64,000 bases of DNA from Halarsenatibacter silvermanii (GTDB lineage Bacteria; Bacillota; Halanaerobiia; Halanaerobiales; Halarsenatibacteraceae): contig NZ_FNGO01000007.1 in assembly GCF_900103135.1 (NCBI RefSeq), forward strand, positions 55,136 to 119,135. Reading direction: 5' to 3'. A program made the position numbers and the translations under genes. This document shows, piece after piece, positions 44,118 through 53,539 of the stretch; within the stretch, counting starts at the first letter, position 1, and each line of letters starts with the position of its first letter. Below the pieces are notes generated by a model. It searched no databases, was not told where the DNA came from, and saw only the letters and a list, made by a program, of their open reading frames with translations.

Positions 44118-44288
44118 ATGAACCGAGGCCGATACAATATTCCTGCTGAGAATAATCGGGAGGTTATCACCTTAAAAAAGTTCTGCAATGACTGCAGGAA
44201 GGACTCTCAAAGCTGCGAAATGGACCCTTCCAGTTGCCTTGAAAAAGCCAGTATTTATCGGAAATATGTCAGAATTAAACAGGAATAA
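44118..44288 (+). CDS. Small cysteine-rich protein upstream of hsdM
   Basis: A 56-residue protein with four cysteines in the order C-x2-C-x6-C-x6-C (FCNDCRKDSQSCEMDPSSC), a plausible zinc-binding knuckle, followed by a basic C-terminus. The ATG is preceded by CTGGAGGG. It lies 86 bases before hsdM. A protein with comparable cysteine pairs (52.2 kb) closes the same gene group, so both may be accessory to the restriction system. No family is recognised. Confidence 0.55.
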   Translation: MNRGRYNIPAENNREVITLKKFCNDCRKDSQSCEMDPSSCLEKASIYRKYVRIKQE

Positions 44289-44374
44289 AAAGGGATAAAT
44301 ATAAAAATGGAGCATCCATGCGATAATAACCTTGTAATAATGAGCAATATTTGATATCTAAAGGAGTGATTTTA

Positions 44375-45868
44375 TTGACAGATAAATTAACACTTGATGA
44401 ACTGGAATCGCACCTCTGGGAATCGGCAAATATATTAAGAGGCAGCATAGATTCTGCTGACTACAAGAACTATATTTTCGGACTTTTATTTTTAAAAAGA
44501 TTAAGCGATGTCTTCCAGGAAAATAGAGAACATATTAAAGAAGAGTATGGCGAAGAATTTCTTGATGACCCTGATTTTTATACCGAATCATATGTATATG
44601 TACCGGAGAGAGCCCGATGGGAACACATAAAAGAACAGACTCAGGATATAGGAGCAGATATCAATAAAGCCTTTGAGAAGCTGGAGCAGGAAAACCCTGT
44701 CCTTGAAGGTGTGCTGACACCGGTTGATTTTAATGACAAAGAGAGATTACCTGACCACGTTTTAGAAGAGCTGATACAGCACTATTCTGATATAAATCTG
44801 GGTAATGATGATTTGGATGACCCCGACATACTGGGAAGAGCTTATGAATATCTTATACGACAGTTTGCTGATGATGCGGGCAAGAAGGGGGGCGAGTTCT
44901 ACACTCCCCGTGGTGTGGTTAAATTATTGGTGAGAATTCTCGACCCGGAAGAAAACATGAGAGTGTATGACCCCTGCTGTGGGTCTGGAGGTATGCTCGT
45001 TTATTCCGCCGAACATATAAGAGACAACGGCAACAGTATGGAACATATATCCTTATTCGGTCAGGAAAGAAATCTAAATACCTGGGCTATCTGCAAAATG
45101 AATATGTTTTTACATGAGCTATTTGATGCCCGGATTGAACGCGGCGACACGATGAGGGAGCCCGAATTTACCCAGGATGGAGAATTGCAGCAGTTCGACA
45201 GGGTAATCGCCAATCCCATGTGGAACCAGAAAGAATGGAGCAAGGAATACCTGCAGGAGGCCAATCCTTACGGCAGATTCTCCTATGGTTTCCCACCTAA
45301 AAACTCCGCAGACTGGGCCTGGATACAGCATATGCTGGCCAGCGCCAATAGAGAAGGTAAAGTCGGTGTTGTGCTCGATAATGGAGCATTATTCCGCAGC
45401 CGGTCGGAGGGTAAAATAAGGAAAAAAGTGCTGGAAGATGATTTGGTGGAAGCTGTTATTGCCCTGCCGGAGAATTTATTCTATAACACCTCATCTCCGG
45501 GCTGTATCCTGATATTTAATAAAGATAAACCGAGTGAACGCCGGGATAAAGTCATATTCATATATGGTGAAGAGAATTTTGAAGAAGGCAGCAATCAAAA
45601 CTATCTGAGGGAAAAACATAGAGATAAAATAGTTGAGGCTTATCGTGATTATGAGGATGTAGAAAAATATTGTCGGGTAGTTGATATGGAAGAAATAGAG
45701 AGGAACGATTATAACCTAAATGTGCCGAGATATGTTGATACCACCGAGCCGGAGGAGCCTATAGATGTTGATGAGGTGTTAGATGAATTGAGTGAATTGG
45801 AAGATGAAAGAAATGAAGTAGAAGATGAGATGTATGGTTATCTTGAAGAGTTGGGGTATGATGGTTGA
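44375..45868 (+). CDS. hsdM: Type I restriction-modification system, methyltransferase subunit HsdM
   Basis: A 497-residue N6-adenine methyltransferase subunit that, with HsdS, methylates the host recognition site. SAM-binding motif I is YDPCCGSGG (from residue 198), and catalytic motif IV is NPMW (from residue 280), a known variant of NPPF/Y in HsdM. The N-terminal helical domain (LESHLWESANILRGSID) is intact. The true start is TTG at 44375, eight bases after AAGGAGTG; a TTG at 44351 lies before that ribosome site. It overlaps hsdS. Confidence 0.95.
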   Translation: MTDKLTLDELESHLWESANILRGSIDSADYKNYIFGLLFLKRLSDVFQENREHIKEEYGEEFLDDPDFYTESYVYVPERARWEHIKEQTQDIGADINKAFEKLEQENPVLEGVLTPVDFNDKERLPDHVLEELIQHYSDINLGNDDLDDPDILGRAYEYLIRQFADDAGKKGGEFYTPRGVVKLLVRILDPEENMRVYDPCCGSGGMLVYSAEHIRDNGNSMEHISLFGQERNLNTWAICKMNMFLHELFDARIERGDTMREPEFTQDGELQQFDRVIANPMWNQKEWSKEYLQEANPYGRFSYGFPPKNSADWAWIQHMLASANREGKVGVVLDNGALFRSRSEGKIRKKVLEDDLVEAVIALPENLFYNTSSPGCILIFNKDKPSERRDKVIFIYGEENFEEGSNQNYLREKHRDKIVEAYRDYEDVEKYCRVVDMEEIERNDYNLNVPRYVDTTEPEEPIDVDEVLDELSELEDERNEVEDEMYGYLEELGYDG

Positions 45869-47180
45869 GCAGAATTTAAAAGAAACCTCATTTGGGTTCA
45901 TACCTGAAGATTGGGAATTGAAACCTTTAAACGAATTAGGGGAAGTAACCGGAGGAACTACTCCCAAAAGAAGCAATCCAGAATTTTGGGGAGGAGAGAT
46001 TCCCTGGTTAACTCCCTCAGAAATAACAGATAATATAGCAAATCGAGTTGATGAAACAAAAGAATATTTAACAGAGATGGGATTAGACAGTTGCTCAGTT
46101 AAAGTTTTACCTCCAGGTACAGTAATGTTAACAAGTAGAGCTACTATAGGCGAATGTGTTATTAATGAAGTTCCCATGGCTACAAATCAAGGATTTGCTA
46201 ATATAATTTGTGATAATGAGAAAATTTATAATCACTTTTTACTTTATCTGTTAGAAAAAATTTCCCCTAGATTAGAAGCTTTAGCAGGGGGGAGTACTTT
46301 TTTAGAAATAAGCAGAACAAGTGTTAGATCATTAAATGTTCCTGTTCCCCCACTCCCCGAACAAAAAAAGATGGCTGATATATTATCATCAGTTGATAAA
46401 GCAATCGGGAAAACAGATGAAATTATAGAAAAGACAGAAAAGCTGAAAAAAGGTTTGATGCAGAAGCTTCTGACAAAAGGAATTGAGCATGATGAGTTTA
46501 AGGAAACTATATTAGGTACTATTCCGCAAAGCTGGGAAATTAAACAAATGCGGAACATATGCAATAAAATAACGGATGGAACTCACGATACGCCGCCGCT
46601 TAAGGATAATGGTTATCCTTTTGTTACAGCAAAGAATATAACAAATGGGAAATTGGATTTTAGTGATTGTAATTATGTTTCATCAGAAGAACATAAAAAG
46701 ATTATTAGCAGAAGCAAGCCAGAACAAGGGGATATTTTATTTACCCATATAGGAACTATAGGCGAAGTTGTTGAAGTAGATGTTAATTTTGAATTCAGCA
46801 TAAAGAATGTAGCTTTATTTAAACCAGATAATAATCAAGTAAAAAGTAGATACTTTAAGTTTTCATTAGAGAGCAATATTGTTCAAAATTTTATTCAAAG
46901 AATTTTGCAAGGAGGGGTTCAACAATATTTAAGCCTAAAAACCTTACGAGGTTTAAATGTTCCGGTTCCTCCCCTTCAGGAACAGAAGAAAATAGCATCT
47001 ATACTATCCTCAGTAGACAAAAAAATCCAGAAAGAAAAAGAGTACAAAGAAAAATTAGAACACCTGAAAAAAGGCCTCATGCAGAAGCTGCTCACAGGTG
47101 AGGTGAGGGTTGAAGTAGATGAAGATGAATATGCTCAAATAGAACAAATAGAACAAGTAGAAGAGGCAGCAGGTGATTAA
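45858..47180 (+). CDS. hsdS: Type I restriction-modification system, specificity subunit HsdS
   Basis: A 440-residue DNA-recognition subunit with two target-recognition domains (about 5-150 and 215-370). Each is followed by a conserved helical spacer (PLPEQKKMADILSSVD...KLKKGLMQKLL and PLQEQKKIASILSSVD...HLKKGLMQKLL). The near-identical spacers are typical recombination points for exchanging specificity. Both recognition domains are notably A/T-rich compared with hsdM and hsdR, a sign of separate acquisition. I start at ATG 45858, overlapping the hsdM stop by 11 bases. Confidence 0.93.
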   Translation: MMVEQNLKETSFGFIPEDWELKPLNELGEVTGGTTPKRSNPEFWGGEIPWLTPSEITDNIANRVDETKEYLTEMGLDSCSVKVLPPGTVMLTSRATIGECVINEVPMATNQGFANIICDNEKIYNHFLLYLLEKISPRLEALAGGSTFLEISRTSVRSLNVPVPPLPEQKKMADILSSVDKAIGKTDEIIEKTEKLKKGLMQKLLTKGIEHDEFKETILGTIPQSWEIKQMRNICNKITDGTHDTPPLKDNGYPFVTAKNITNGKLDFSDCNYVSSEEHKKIISRSKPEQGDILFTHIGTIGEVVEVDVNFEFSIKNVALFKPDNNQVKSRYFKFSLESNIVQNFIQRILQGGVQQYLSLKTLRGLNVPVPPLQEQKKIASILSSVDKKIQKEKEYKEKLEHLKKGLMQKLLTGEVRVEVDEDEYAQIEQIEQVEEAAGD

Positions 47181-47181
47181 T

Positions 47182-50100
47182 ATGCAGAGAAACTGGGATG
47201 AATACCACCAGGCGGAAAAGCCCGCCCTGGATTTATTTGAAAAGTTAGGATATGATGTCTATGATTTCCACGCAGATGACGAGAGAGATAGACCGCTAAG
47301 AGAGTCCGAACATCACGTCATACTGCAGGAGGAGCTGCGCGATGCTTTAAAGAGAATTAATCCCTGGATAAATGAAAACAACCTCAACAAAGCCGTCAAC
47401 AAAATCAGACCGGCCCGGATTAAAGCCACTGACCTGATGGAAGCAAACGAAATCATATACCAGAGATTGGTAAAACACATCTCCTTAACTCAGGATTTGG
47501 GCCAGGGCAAGAAAAATCAGACTGTAAAATATATAGACTACGATAACCCGGAAAACAATCAGTTTACCGTCATGAACCAATTTGCCGTCAAAGGCCGCGA
47601 TAGAATCAAACCGGATATTGTTGTCTTTGTCAACGGAATTCCCCTGGCTGTTATAGAATGCAAAAATAAAACTACCATCAATGAGCCGGAGGAAGAAGCA
47701 ATAACGCAGCTGAGAAGATACCAGAATGTCCGCGATGGCGAGGAAGGTGCTGAACATTTATTCTACCCCAATCAAATACTGGTTACTGCCTGGGGTAATT
47801 CCGCCTCTGCCGCCACGGTGGGCGCACCTGCCCGCGTATATAAGCCCTGGAAAGACCCCTATCCCTACAGCAAAGAAGAGGTTACCGAGATAACCGGCTT
47901 CTCTCCCAACCTGCAGAATATACTGCTCTTTTCCCTGTTCAAGAAGGATAGATTCCTGGATTATATCCGCAATTTCATAGTATTCGAGAGAGAAGGCAAT
48001 TCTATGGTCAAGATGGCGGCCAGATACCAGCAGTACAGGGCGGTTGTCAAAGCCATGGAAAGAATAAAGAATGCTGATTCTCCCGATGACAGAAGCGGCA
48101 CCGTCTGGCATACCCAGGGCTCGGGCAAATCACTTACCATGCTGTTTTTGGCCCTGAAACTAAAGCGCTTTAAAGAGATAGGCAATCCCACCATTTTGAT
48201 AGTGACGGATAGAGTGGATTTGGATGAACAGATAACCGGTACCTTCAAAAGATGCGGCTTTCCCAATCCCAAAAGAGCAGAGAGCGTGGAGAATTTAAAA
48301 GAGCTCCTCACCTCCGATGTTGGCAGAACTGTAATGACCACCATCCATAAATTTCAGGATGAGGAGAGGGAAAAATATCCCGTCCTATCCGAGGATGAAA
48401 GTATATTTGTCATGGCCGATGAGGCTCACAGAACCCAGTTCAAAGAGTTAGCAGCCAACATGAGAAGAGCTCTGCCCAACGCAGCCTACTTAGGCTTCAC
48501 CGGTACTCCTATAGATAAAGAAAGCAAAAGCACCTTAAGAACTTTCGGCGATTACATAGATACCTATACCATTGAAGAATCCGTCGATGATGAAACCACC
48601 CTCCCCATCAAATACGAGAGCAGATTGGCGGAGTTACACCTGGAGGATAGTTACCTGGATGAAAGTTTTGAGAGGGTATTCTCCGATTACAGCGAGGAAG
48701 AAAAGAAGAAGATAAAAGAAAAATACGCCACAGAACGCGATATAGCCCAGGCTCCCAAAAGGATAAGAGGTATCTGCCATGATATTATTGACCACTATGA
48801 AAAGAAAATAAAGCCTTTGAAAGGTCAGATAGTTACCGTAAGCAGGCGGGCTGCGGTCAGATATAAAAAGATACTGGATGAACTCAACGGTCCCGAATCA
48901 GTTCCTGTAATTTCCGGCGACAATAACGATGAGGGTTTGATAAAGAAATACAGCGTGGATAATGCGGAAAAAAGCGAGATAGTAAGCCGCTTTAAAGACT
49001 ACCGCTCCAGCCTCAAATTTGTTATCGTCTGCAATATGCTGATTACGGGCTTCGATGCCCCGGTAGAACAGGTTATGTATCTGGATAAGCCGCTTAAAGA
49101 ACACAATTTGCTCCAGGCTATAGCCAGGGTTAATAGACCCTTCCCCGATAAAAACTACGGACTGGTGGTTGATTACTACGGCGTATTCGATGATTTGCAG
49201 AAGGCCCTGGCCATATTCAGCTCCAAAGATGTGGAAAATGCAGTCACTCCCATAAGAGATGAAAAGCCCCGGCTGGAGAGCAATTACCGGGCGGTGATGA
49301 AGCTATTTGAGGGTGTGGATATGGATGATTTGGATGCCTGCGTTAAACTTTTTGAAGATGAGGAGAAGCGGGCAGAGTTCAAAAACAAATTTAAAGCATT
49401 CTCCAAAAGCATGGATATTATCATGCCCGCCCCCATAGCTGACCCCTACCGCAAGGATTTAAAGAAATTAGGCAAGATTTACCGGGCGGTAAGAAACACC
49501 TACAGGGATGACAGCATCAATATAAAGGGTGCCGGCAAGAAGGTGAGAAAGTTAATAGATAACCACGTAAGCTCTCAAAATATAAAGAGACTGTATGGAC
49601 CGGTATCGATACTGGATGAACAGGAGTTTGATGAAGTGATGGAGGAGATAGAGGATGAGGAAGCCAAAGCAATAGAGATGGAGCATGCCATAAAGAAAGA
49701 GTTAAGCGTCAGGATGGAGGAAAATCCTGCTTTATACCAGAGTTTGAGCGAGAGACTGGAGGAAATAATAGAAAGACGCAAGGAAAAGCAGATGAGTTTT
49801 TGTGAGCAGTTAGAGGAGATGGAAGAAATAGTGGTGGAGATGCGGACAGTTAAAACGAAAGCGGAAAAGCTGGGCTTTAACCAGCAGGAGTATGCTTTGT
49901 ATGAACTTTTGCTGCAGGAACAAAAGACGGAAAAGGAAAAAGAAGAGGGAAAGGAAAAAGAAAGTGATAATATTAAACTCAGTGAACCAACAAAAGCATA
50001 TACTGCTGAAGGTGACGGTTTGAATATAGACGAGAAGATGAAGAAGCTTACGGAAAATATCATGGACAGCATAGAAGAATACACGGAAATAGACCTCTGG

Positions 50101-50238
50101 AAGGAAAAATCAGAGGTGCAGAAGAAGATGCGCAAGGAAATAAAGATTAACCTTTGTGAATATGAGGAATTTAAATCCAAGCTGGACGGTATTACCACTC
50201 AAATCATGAAACTGGCCAGAAAAGTATTTGTTCTTTAA
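47182..50238 (+). CDS. hsdR: Type I restriction-modification system, endonuclease/translocase HsdR
   Basis: A 1018-residue motor and nuclease subunit that translocates DNA and cuts unmodified targets at a distance. The nuclease motif PD...ECK is at about residues 141-159 (PDIVVF, AVIECKNKT). Walker A (TQGSGKS) is near 311 and the DEAH box (ADEAHRTQ) near 412; further helicase motifs (GFTGTP, QAIARVNRP) follow. The C-terminal 200 residues are coiled coil for complex assembly. A GTG at 47173 overlaps hsdS; the ATG at 47182 follows AGGTG and is preferred. It appears intact. Confidence 0.94.
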   Translation: MQRNWDEYHQAEKPALDLFEKLGYDVYDFHADDERDRPLRESEHHVILQEELRDALKRINPWINENNLNKAVNKIRPARIKATDLMEANEIIYQRLVKHISLTQDLGQGKKNQTVKYIDYDNPENNQFTVMNQFAVKGRDRIKPDIVVFVNGIPLAVIECKNKTTINEPEEEAITQLRRYQNVRDGEEGAEHLFYPNQILVTAWGNSASAATVGAPARVYKPWKDPYPYSKEEVTEITGFSPNLQNILLFSLFKKDRFLDYIRNFIVFEREGNSMVKMAARYQQYRAVVKAMERIKNADSPDDRSGTVWHTQGSGKSLTMLFLALKLKRFKEIGNPTILIVTDRVDLDEQITGTFKRCGFPNPKRAESVENLKELLTSDVGRTVMTTIHKFQDEEREKYPVLSEDESIFVMADEAHRTQFKELAANMRRALPNAAYLGFTGTPIDKESKSTLRTFGDYIDTYTIEESVDDETTLPIKYESRLAELHLEDSYLDESFERVFSDYSEEEKKKIKEKYATERDIAQAPKRIRGICHDIIDHYEKKIKPLKGQIVTVSRRAAVRYKKILDELNGPESVPVISGDNNDEGLIKKYSVDNAEKSEIVSRFKDYRSSLKFVIVCNMLITGFDAPVEQVMYLDKPLKEHNLLQAIARVNRPFPDKNYGLVVDYYGVFDDLQKALAIFSSKDVENAVTPIRDEKPRLESNYRAVMKLFEGVDMDDLDACVKLFEDEEKRAEFKNKFKAFSKSMDIIMPAPIADPYRKDLKKLGKIYRAVRNTYRDDSINIKGAGKKVRKLIDNHVSSQNIKRLYGPVSILDEQEFDEVMEEIEDEEAKAIEMEHAIKKELSVRMEENPALYQSLSERLEEIIERRKEKQMSFCEQLEEMEEIVVEMRTVKTKAEKLGFNQQEYALYELLLQEQKTEKEKEEGKEKESDNIKLSEPTKAYTAEGDGLNIDEKMKKLTENIMDSIEEYTEIDLWKEKSEVQKKMRKEIKINLCEYEEFKSKLDGITTQIMKLARKVFVL

Positions 50239-50284
50239 AAAGATATGACATTATATCATATACTGCATATACTGGAGGAAGATA

Positions 50285-51016
50285 ATGAGGGTACTTGAGC
50301 TCGGTTCAGAGAAAGTTGAATATGATGTTGTCAGGACCGACAGGAAAACTGTGGGGATAAACATCGACCCTGAGAAGGGCATTGTGGTTCGTTCTCCTAA
50401 GGATTTGTCGGAAAGCGAGATAAAAGATTTGGTGGAGGATAAATCCAGCTGGATTAAAGAGAAGCTGGACAAAATAGAGGAAATCAAACCCAGACCACAG
50501 CCTAAAGAGTTTTTGAGCGGAGAGAAGCTTCCCTATCTGGGCAGAAGATATAGATTAAAAGTAAATGCTAAAAATAGTATTGGCAGTGTAAATGTTAAAC
50601 TGTATAGAGGTAAATTTATGATATATTATCCGGAGAAATTGGAGCAGAATGAGGAGAAAAGAAAAAAAGCCATCAGAGAGGAACTCATAAGCTGGTACAG
50701 AAATCATGCAGAAACAAAAATTAAAGAAAGAGTGGATAAATATAAAGATAAAGTAGGTGTAAGTCCCAATAATGTCAGGGTAAAAAAGCAGAAAAAGCGC
50801 TGGGGGAGCTGCAGCAGCAAAAACAATTTAAACTTCAACTGGAAGATAATCATGGCTCCCATGACGATAGTGGATTATATTGTTATTCATGAGCTTACAC
50901 ATCTGCAGTATCCCAATCACTCAAAGGATTTCTGGCAGACGGTAGAAACGATAATTCCCGACTATGATGAGCGGCGGGAGTGGCTTAGGGTTAATGGCAG
51001 GAGGCTGGATTTTTAG
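50285..51016 (+). CDS. YgjP-like (DUF45) zinc metallopeptidase-fold protein
   Basis: A 243-residue YgjP/SprT-like protein commonly found immediately after type I hsdR. The zinc motif is HELTH (H202-E203-x2-H206), followed by PNHSKDFW with a likely third ligand, and the family hallmark KKRWGSCSSKNNLNFNW lies at about 170-187. It is probably cytoplasmic and DNA-associated; the role in restriction is not established. It begins 46 bases after hsdR with CTGGAGGA. Confidence 0.87.
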   Translation: MRVLELGSEKVEYDVVRTDRKTVGINIDPEKGIVVRSPKDLSESEIKDLVEDKSSWIKEKLDKIEEIKPRPQPKEFLSGEKLPYLGRRYRLKVNAKNSIGSVNVKLYRGKFMIYYPEKLEQNEEKRKKAIREELISWYRNHAETKIKERVDKYKDKVGVSPNNVRVKKQKKRWGSCSSKNNLNFNWKIIMAPMTIVDYIVIHELTHLQYPNHSKDFWQTVETIIPDYDERREWLRVNGRRLDF

Positions 51017-51059
51017 AGTGAATACCAAATTAATTAAGAATTATTAGGGGGAGGGAACC

Positions 51060-52130
51060 TTGAAACACAAACACATTGAAATTAAAAAAATAAGTAGTGT
51101 AATCGATGAGTTTGAAAAATTCATGGATGGTGAAGGTCAGAAACACAAAGAGGAAAGAATTGAAAAGAACAGATTTCTTGATAAATATTTTTCGGAAGAT
51201 AATATAGAAGATATTGATGAAGGGGTTATAAGAGAACTTATAAAAAAGCTTTGGGCATTTTTCAGCTGGAATAACAAAAACTATCCTGCTACAGAGATGA
51301 TGAAGACTGGTATGGAGGAAATAAAAGAAGGCTTTAAAATATTGTTGCATGATGTGGAGAGACCAATCTCAGAGCGGTTTGACTATGTAAATGAAAATAT
51401 TAGAATGATGGGGCCAGCAGGAATTTCAGAAATTTTAGCTCACATTGACACAAATTATGCTATCTGGAATAGAAGAGCTTTAGATGGTTTGAAATGGCTG
51501 GGGGTTGAGAGTGAAAGATTAGCTGAAAACAATTTAAAAGGTAGTCAGTATGAAGATTTTTGTGAATTATGCCGGGAAGTATTGCAAGAAATAAATCAAG
51601 AGACTAATTTGGTAAATGATTTGCTTGAGTTAGATTTTCTTCTATTTTATATATCGAATAACAAATTGGACGATGAAGATGGAGAAGAATCCTCACAAAA
51701 AACTGGTTTAACTCCAAAAGATTTTGCTCATGATGCGGTTATTGAACAGGTAACACAATTAGGTGATGGTTTAGGATTTGAAGTTGAAAGTGAGTATGTA
51801 GTAGCTCCAGGTTGCCGTATAGATGCTATTTGGCGCAGCAGAATTGCTAATCTCGGTACTATTTCTTATGCTTTTGAAGTTCATAGAAAAGGAAGCAGAG
51901 ATTCGGCAATATTAAACTTGCAGAGAGTTTTAAGACTTGAACACTCAATTCAAAAAGTAATATTGGTTTCATATAAAGAGGAGATTGAGGCTTTCAAAGA
52001 TGAAATATCCACCTTGAGTGAGGATTTTAGAAACAGCATGTGCTATTTTCGAGTGGAAGATTTACGGGAGTCATTAAATCATCTGGATACTATGCGTGAT
52101 ATCCTTGATGATGTGGGGCTTATGATATAA
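51060..52130 (+). CDS. Unrecognised protein with a possible PD-(D/E)XK-like domain, restriction-associated
   Basis: A 356-residue protein that I do not recognise. Residues 1-215 are helical and charged. Residues about 230-340 look like a nuclease-type alpha/beta core: GCRIDAIWRS places an aspartate, and YAFEVHRKGSRDSAILNLQR gives an E-x-H-x-K in place of E-x-K, followed by VILVSYKEEIEAF. It starts at TTG behind GGGGGAGGG and sits in the hsd operon after the YgjP-like gene. It may be an accessory nuclease or an inactive nuclease-fold sensor. Confidence 0.6.
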   Translation: MKHKHIEIKKISSVIDEFEKFMDGEGQKHKEERIEKNRFLDKYFSEDNIEDIDEGVIRELIKKLWAFFSWNNKNYPATEMMKTGMEEIKEGFKILLHDVERPISERFDYVNENIRMMGPAGISEILAHIDTNYAIWNRRALDGLKWLGVESERLAENNLKGSQYEDFCELCREVLQEINQETNLVNDLLELDFLLFYISNNKLDDEDGEESSQKTGLTPKDFAHDAVIEQVTQLGDGLGFEVESEYVVAPGCRIDAIWRSRIANLGTISYAFEVHRKGSRDSAILNLQRVLRLEHSIQKVILVSYKEEIEAFKDEISTLSEDFRNSMCYFRVEDLRESLNHLDTMRDILDDVGLMI

Positions 52131-52162
52131 AATTAATATAAATAAGGTGCGAGGTGATAATT

Positions 52163-52582
52163 GTGGTAATCAAAAGACTTTATAAATCCTGCTATGATTG
52201 CAAACATTATCGTGCTGCCACAGAAAGGGACAATTTTCAACGCGGAGATAAGAAAGATATCATATACAATTGTGTAAATACTAATATAAGTTATCAGTTT
52301 GGCGACAAATATAACTGGATGCCGGAAGAGATGGCCAGAAACTGTGAAGAGTTCACTCCACGAGTTTATGAAACTGAATGCTCAGTGTGTGGTGATAAAT
52401 TTAAGCTTATACAACCTGATTGGAAGCTGTGGCGCGGTGAAAAACCTGTCTGTTCTTTAAAGTGTTTAAAAAAGGATAAATTTGAGCAGGACAAAAATAA
52501 CCATAAAAATAACAATAACATAAACAATGATGATAGCGAAGAAGATTTTATTTCACCTTATGAAAATGATGAACAGGATTAA
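52163..52582 (+). CDS. Cysteine-rich, zinc-binding-type small protein
   Basis: A 139-residue hydrophilic protein with several cysteine pairs: SCYDCKHY at the start, NCVNT and NCEEF in the middle, CSVCGDKF and CSLKC towards the end, then an Asn/Asp-rich tail. The pairs suggest one or two zinc knuckles. The start is GTG at 52163 behind GAGGTG; an upstream GTG overlaps that site. It closes the restriction operon. The function is unknown. Confidence 0.55.
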   Translation: MVIKRLYKSCYDCKHYRAATERDNFQRGDKKDIIYNCVNTNISYQFGDKYNWMPEEMARNCEEFTPRVYETECSVCGDKFKLIQPDWKLWRGEKPVCSLKCLKKDKFEQDKNNHKNNNNINNDDSEEDFISPYENDEQD

Positions 52583-52611
52583 ATAAAAATTAGATATTAG
52601 TTATCATCCCT

Positions 52612-52680
52612 AAGCCGTTTTGAAAGAAATTCGAGTAAAAGGGAAATCTTCGAAAGCTTTTCGAAATATCGATAAAGCTG
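52612..52680 (+). repeat. Right copy of the 69-bp direct repeat (PIN toxin gene fragment)
   Basis: This matches 43213-43281 inside the DUF3368 toxin at 67 of 69 positions, but here it has no start, no antitoxin and no remaining toxin sequence on either side. It is the remnant of a second toxin copy or a duplication scar at the edge of the restriction island. Confidence 0.8.
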
Positions 52681-52840
52681 AGATTGTATACGGCAGAGTT
52701 ATCAAGCAAGATTACCAGCGTGTTTTTCAGTATGTGACGGTAGCTATAGATTTTCCCACCGGGATATGAGGGAAGTTGTAGAAAAGGAAACTCCTGAAAG
52801 GAGGGATGATTACATGACCATCGCGGAAGATTTAATTTAA
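52681..52840 (+). pseudogene. Decayed Rpn-family nuclease gene, C-terminal remnant
   Basis: Two frames together encode the end of an Rpn (PF04754-type) protein. DYQRVFQYVTVAIDFP in one frame is continued, after a shift near 52755-52766, by REVVEKETPERRDDYMTIAE in another. The intact Rpn gene at 55.8 kb has the matching EFKYVFRYIIAAIELP and NEEFPERREKFMAMAE. The remnant is joined directly to the PIN fragment, so at least one deletion fused two toxin-like genes. Confidence 0.6.
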
Positions 52841-52852
52841 TATAGTGCGCGC

Positions 52853-52887
52853 AAGCCCCCGGCTTTTGACCAGGGGTTATTTTTTTA
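52853..52887 (+). terminator. Intrinsic terminator after the Rpn remnant
   Basis: AGCCCC pairs with GGGGTT around a 12-base loop, followed by ATTTTTTT. It probably served the decayed Rpn gene and still closes this unit. Confidence 0.6.
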
Positions 52888-53129
52888 GTGGAATTATTCA
52901 TTATTTTATAAACTTTTGAAGGAGAATTAAATACTTTATTGAATTAAACAATGAAACAGTTGATTAGTTTTTAATAAATTATAAATTTTGAATATTAATA
53001 CAAAAAGTATCCCCGCCTGCAGGTTTTAAAGCTTTCAGCAGAAGATGAATTGGAGTTATTAAACCAGCTGCAAGAGAAAAGGGCCAAAATTTTAGATGAC
53101 AATTGAAAGTCAAAGGAGGTATAAATTAT
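52888..53129. other. Gene debris before the DUF4870 gene
   Basis: A mostly A/T-rich spacer. A short frame ending at 53106 (LKLSAEDELELLNQLQEKRA..., about 30 codons, no start) looks like the tail of a lost helical protein. Otherwise nothing is supported. Confidence 0.4.
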
Positions 53130-53483
53130 ATGGCTGACAGTGAAACTGCTCTGGGTATCGATGAGAATTTTGAGGCGGTGCTCTGTTATGTTCTGGGCTG
53201 GCTTACCGGTATATTATTTCTGGTCGTAGAAAAGAAAAATGAATATGTAAGATTTCATGCCATGCAGTCACTGGTGGTCTTTCTTTCCCTGTTTATTTTA
53301 TCCGTTGTCATCGGCTGGATACCGATTATAGGCTGGTTAATTTCTATTCTGATTTTCATAACGGGTCTGGTTCTCTGGATTTTACTTATGGTTAAAGCCT
53401 ATCAGGGAGAAACTTACAGACTGCCCTATGCCGGAGAGTTTGCGGCAAAACAGTTGATGGAAAAGGATGAACCGGAAAGTTGA
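53130..53483 (+). CDS. DUF4870-type small membrane protein
   Basis: A 117-residue protein with three predicted membrane segments (about residues 15-32, 43-65 and 70-95) and the typical DUF4870/Tic20-like pattern (CYVLGWLTGILFLVVEKKN, YVRFHAMQS, VKAYQGETYRLP). The function is unknown; members are widespread in halophiles and anaerobes. The ATG at 53130 follows AAAGGAGG. An upstream TTG is in frame but lacks a ribosome site. Confidence 0.8.
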   Translation: MADSETALGIDENFEAVLCYVLGWLTGILFLVVEKKNEYVRFHAMQSLVVFLSLFILSVVIGWIPIIGWLISILIFITGLVLWILLMVKAYQGETYRLPYAGEFAAKQLMEKDEPES

Positions 53484-53539
53484 ATAAAATTCAGCTGCGA
53501 TTTTGAAATAGAATCGAGATAAAGGGGGTCAGTTTATTA

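Noticed and set aside
52814..52840. Tiny frame starting at 52814 with a good AAAGGAGGG site
   Set aside because: Eight codons only; the ribosome site is explained as the conserved internal site of a decayed Rpn gene, as in the intact copy at 56501.
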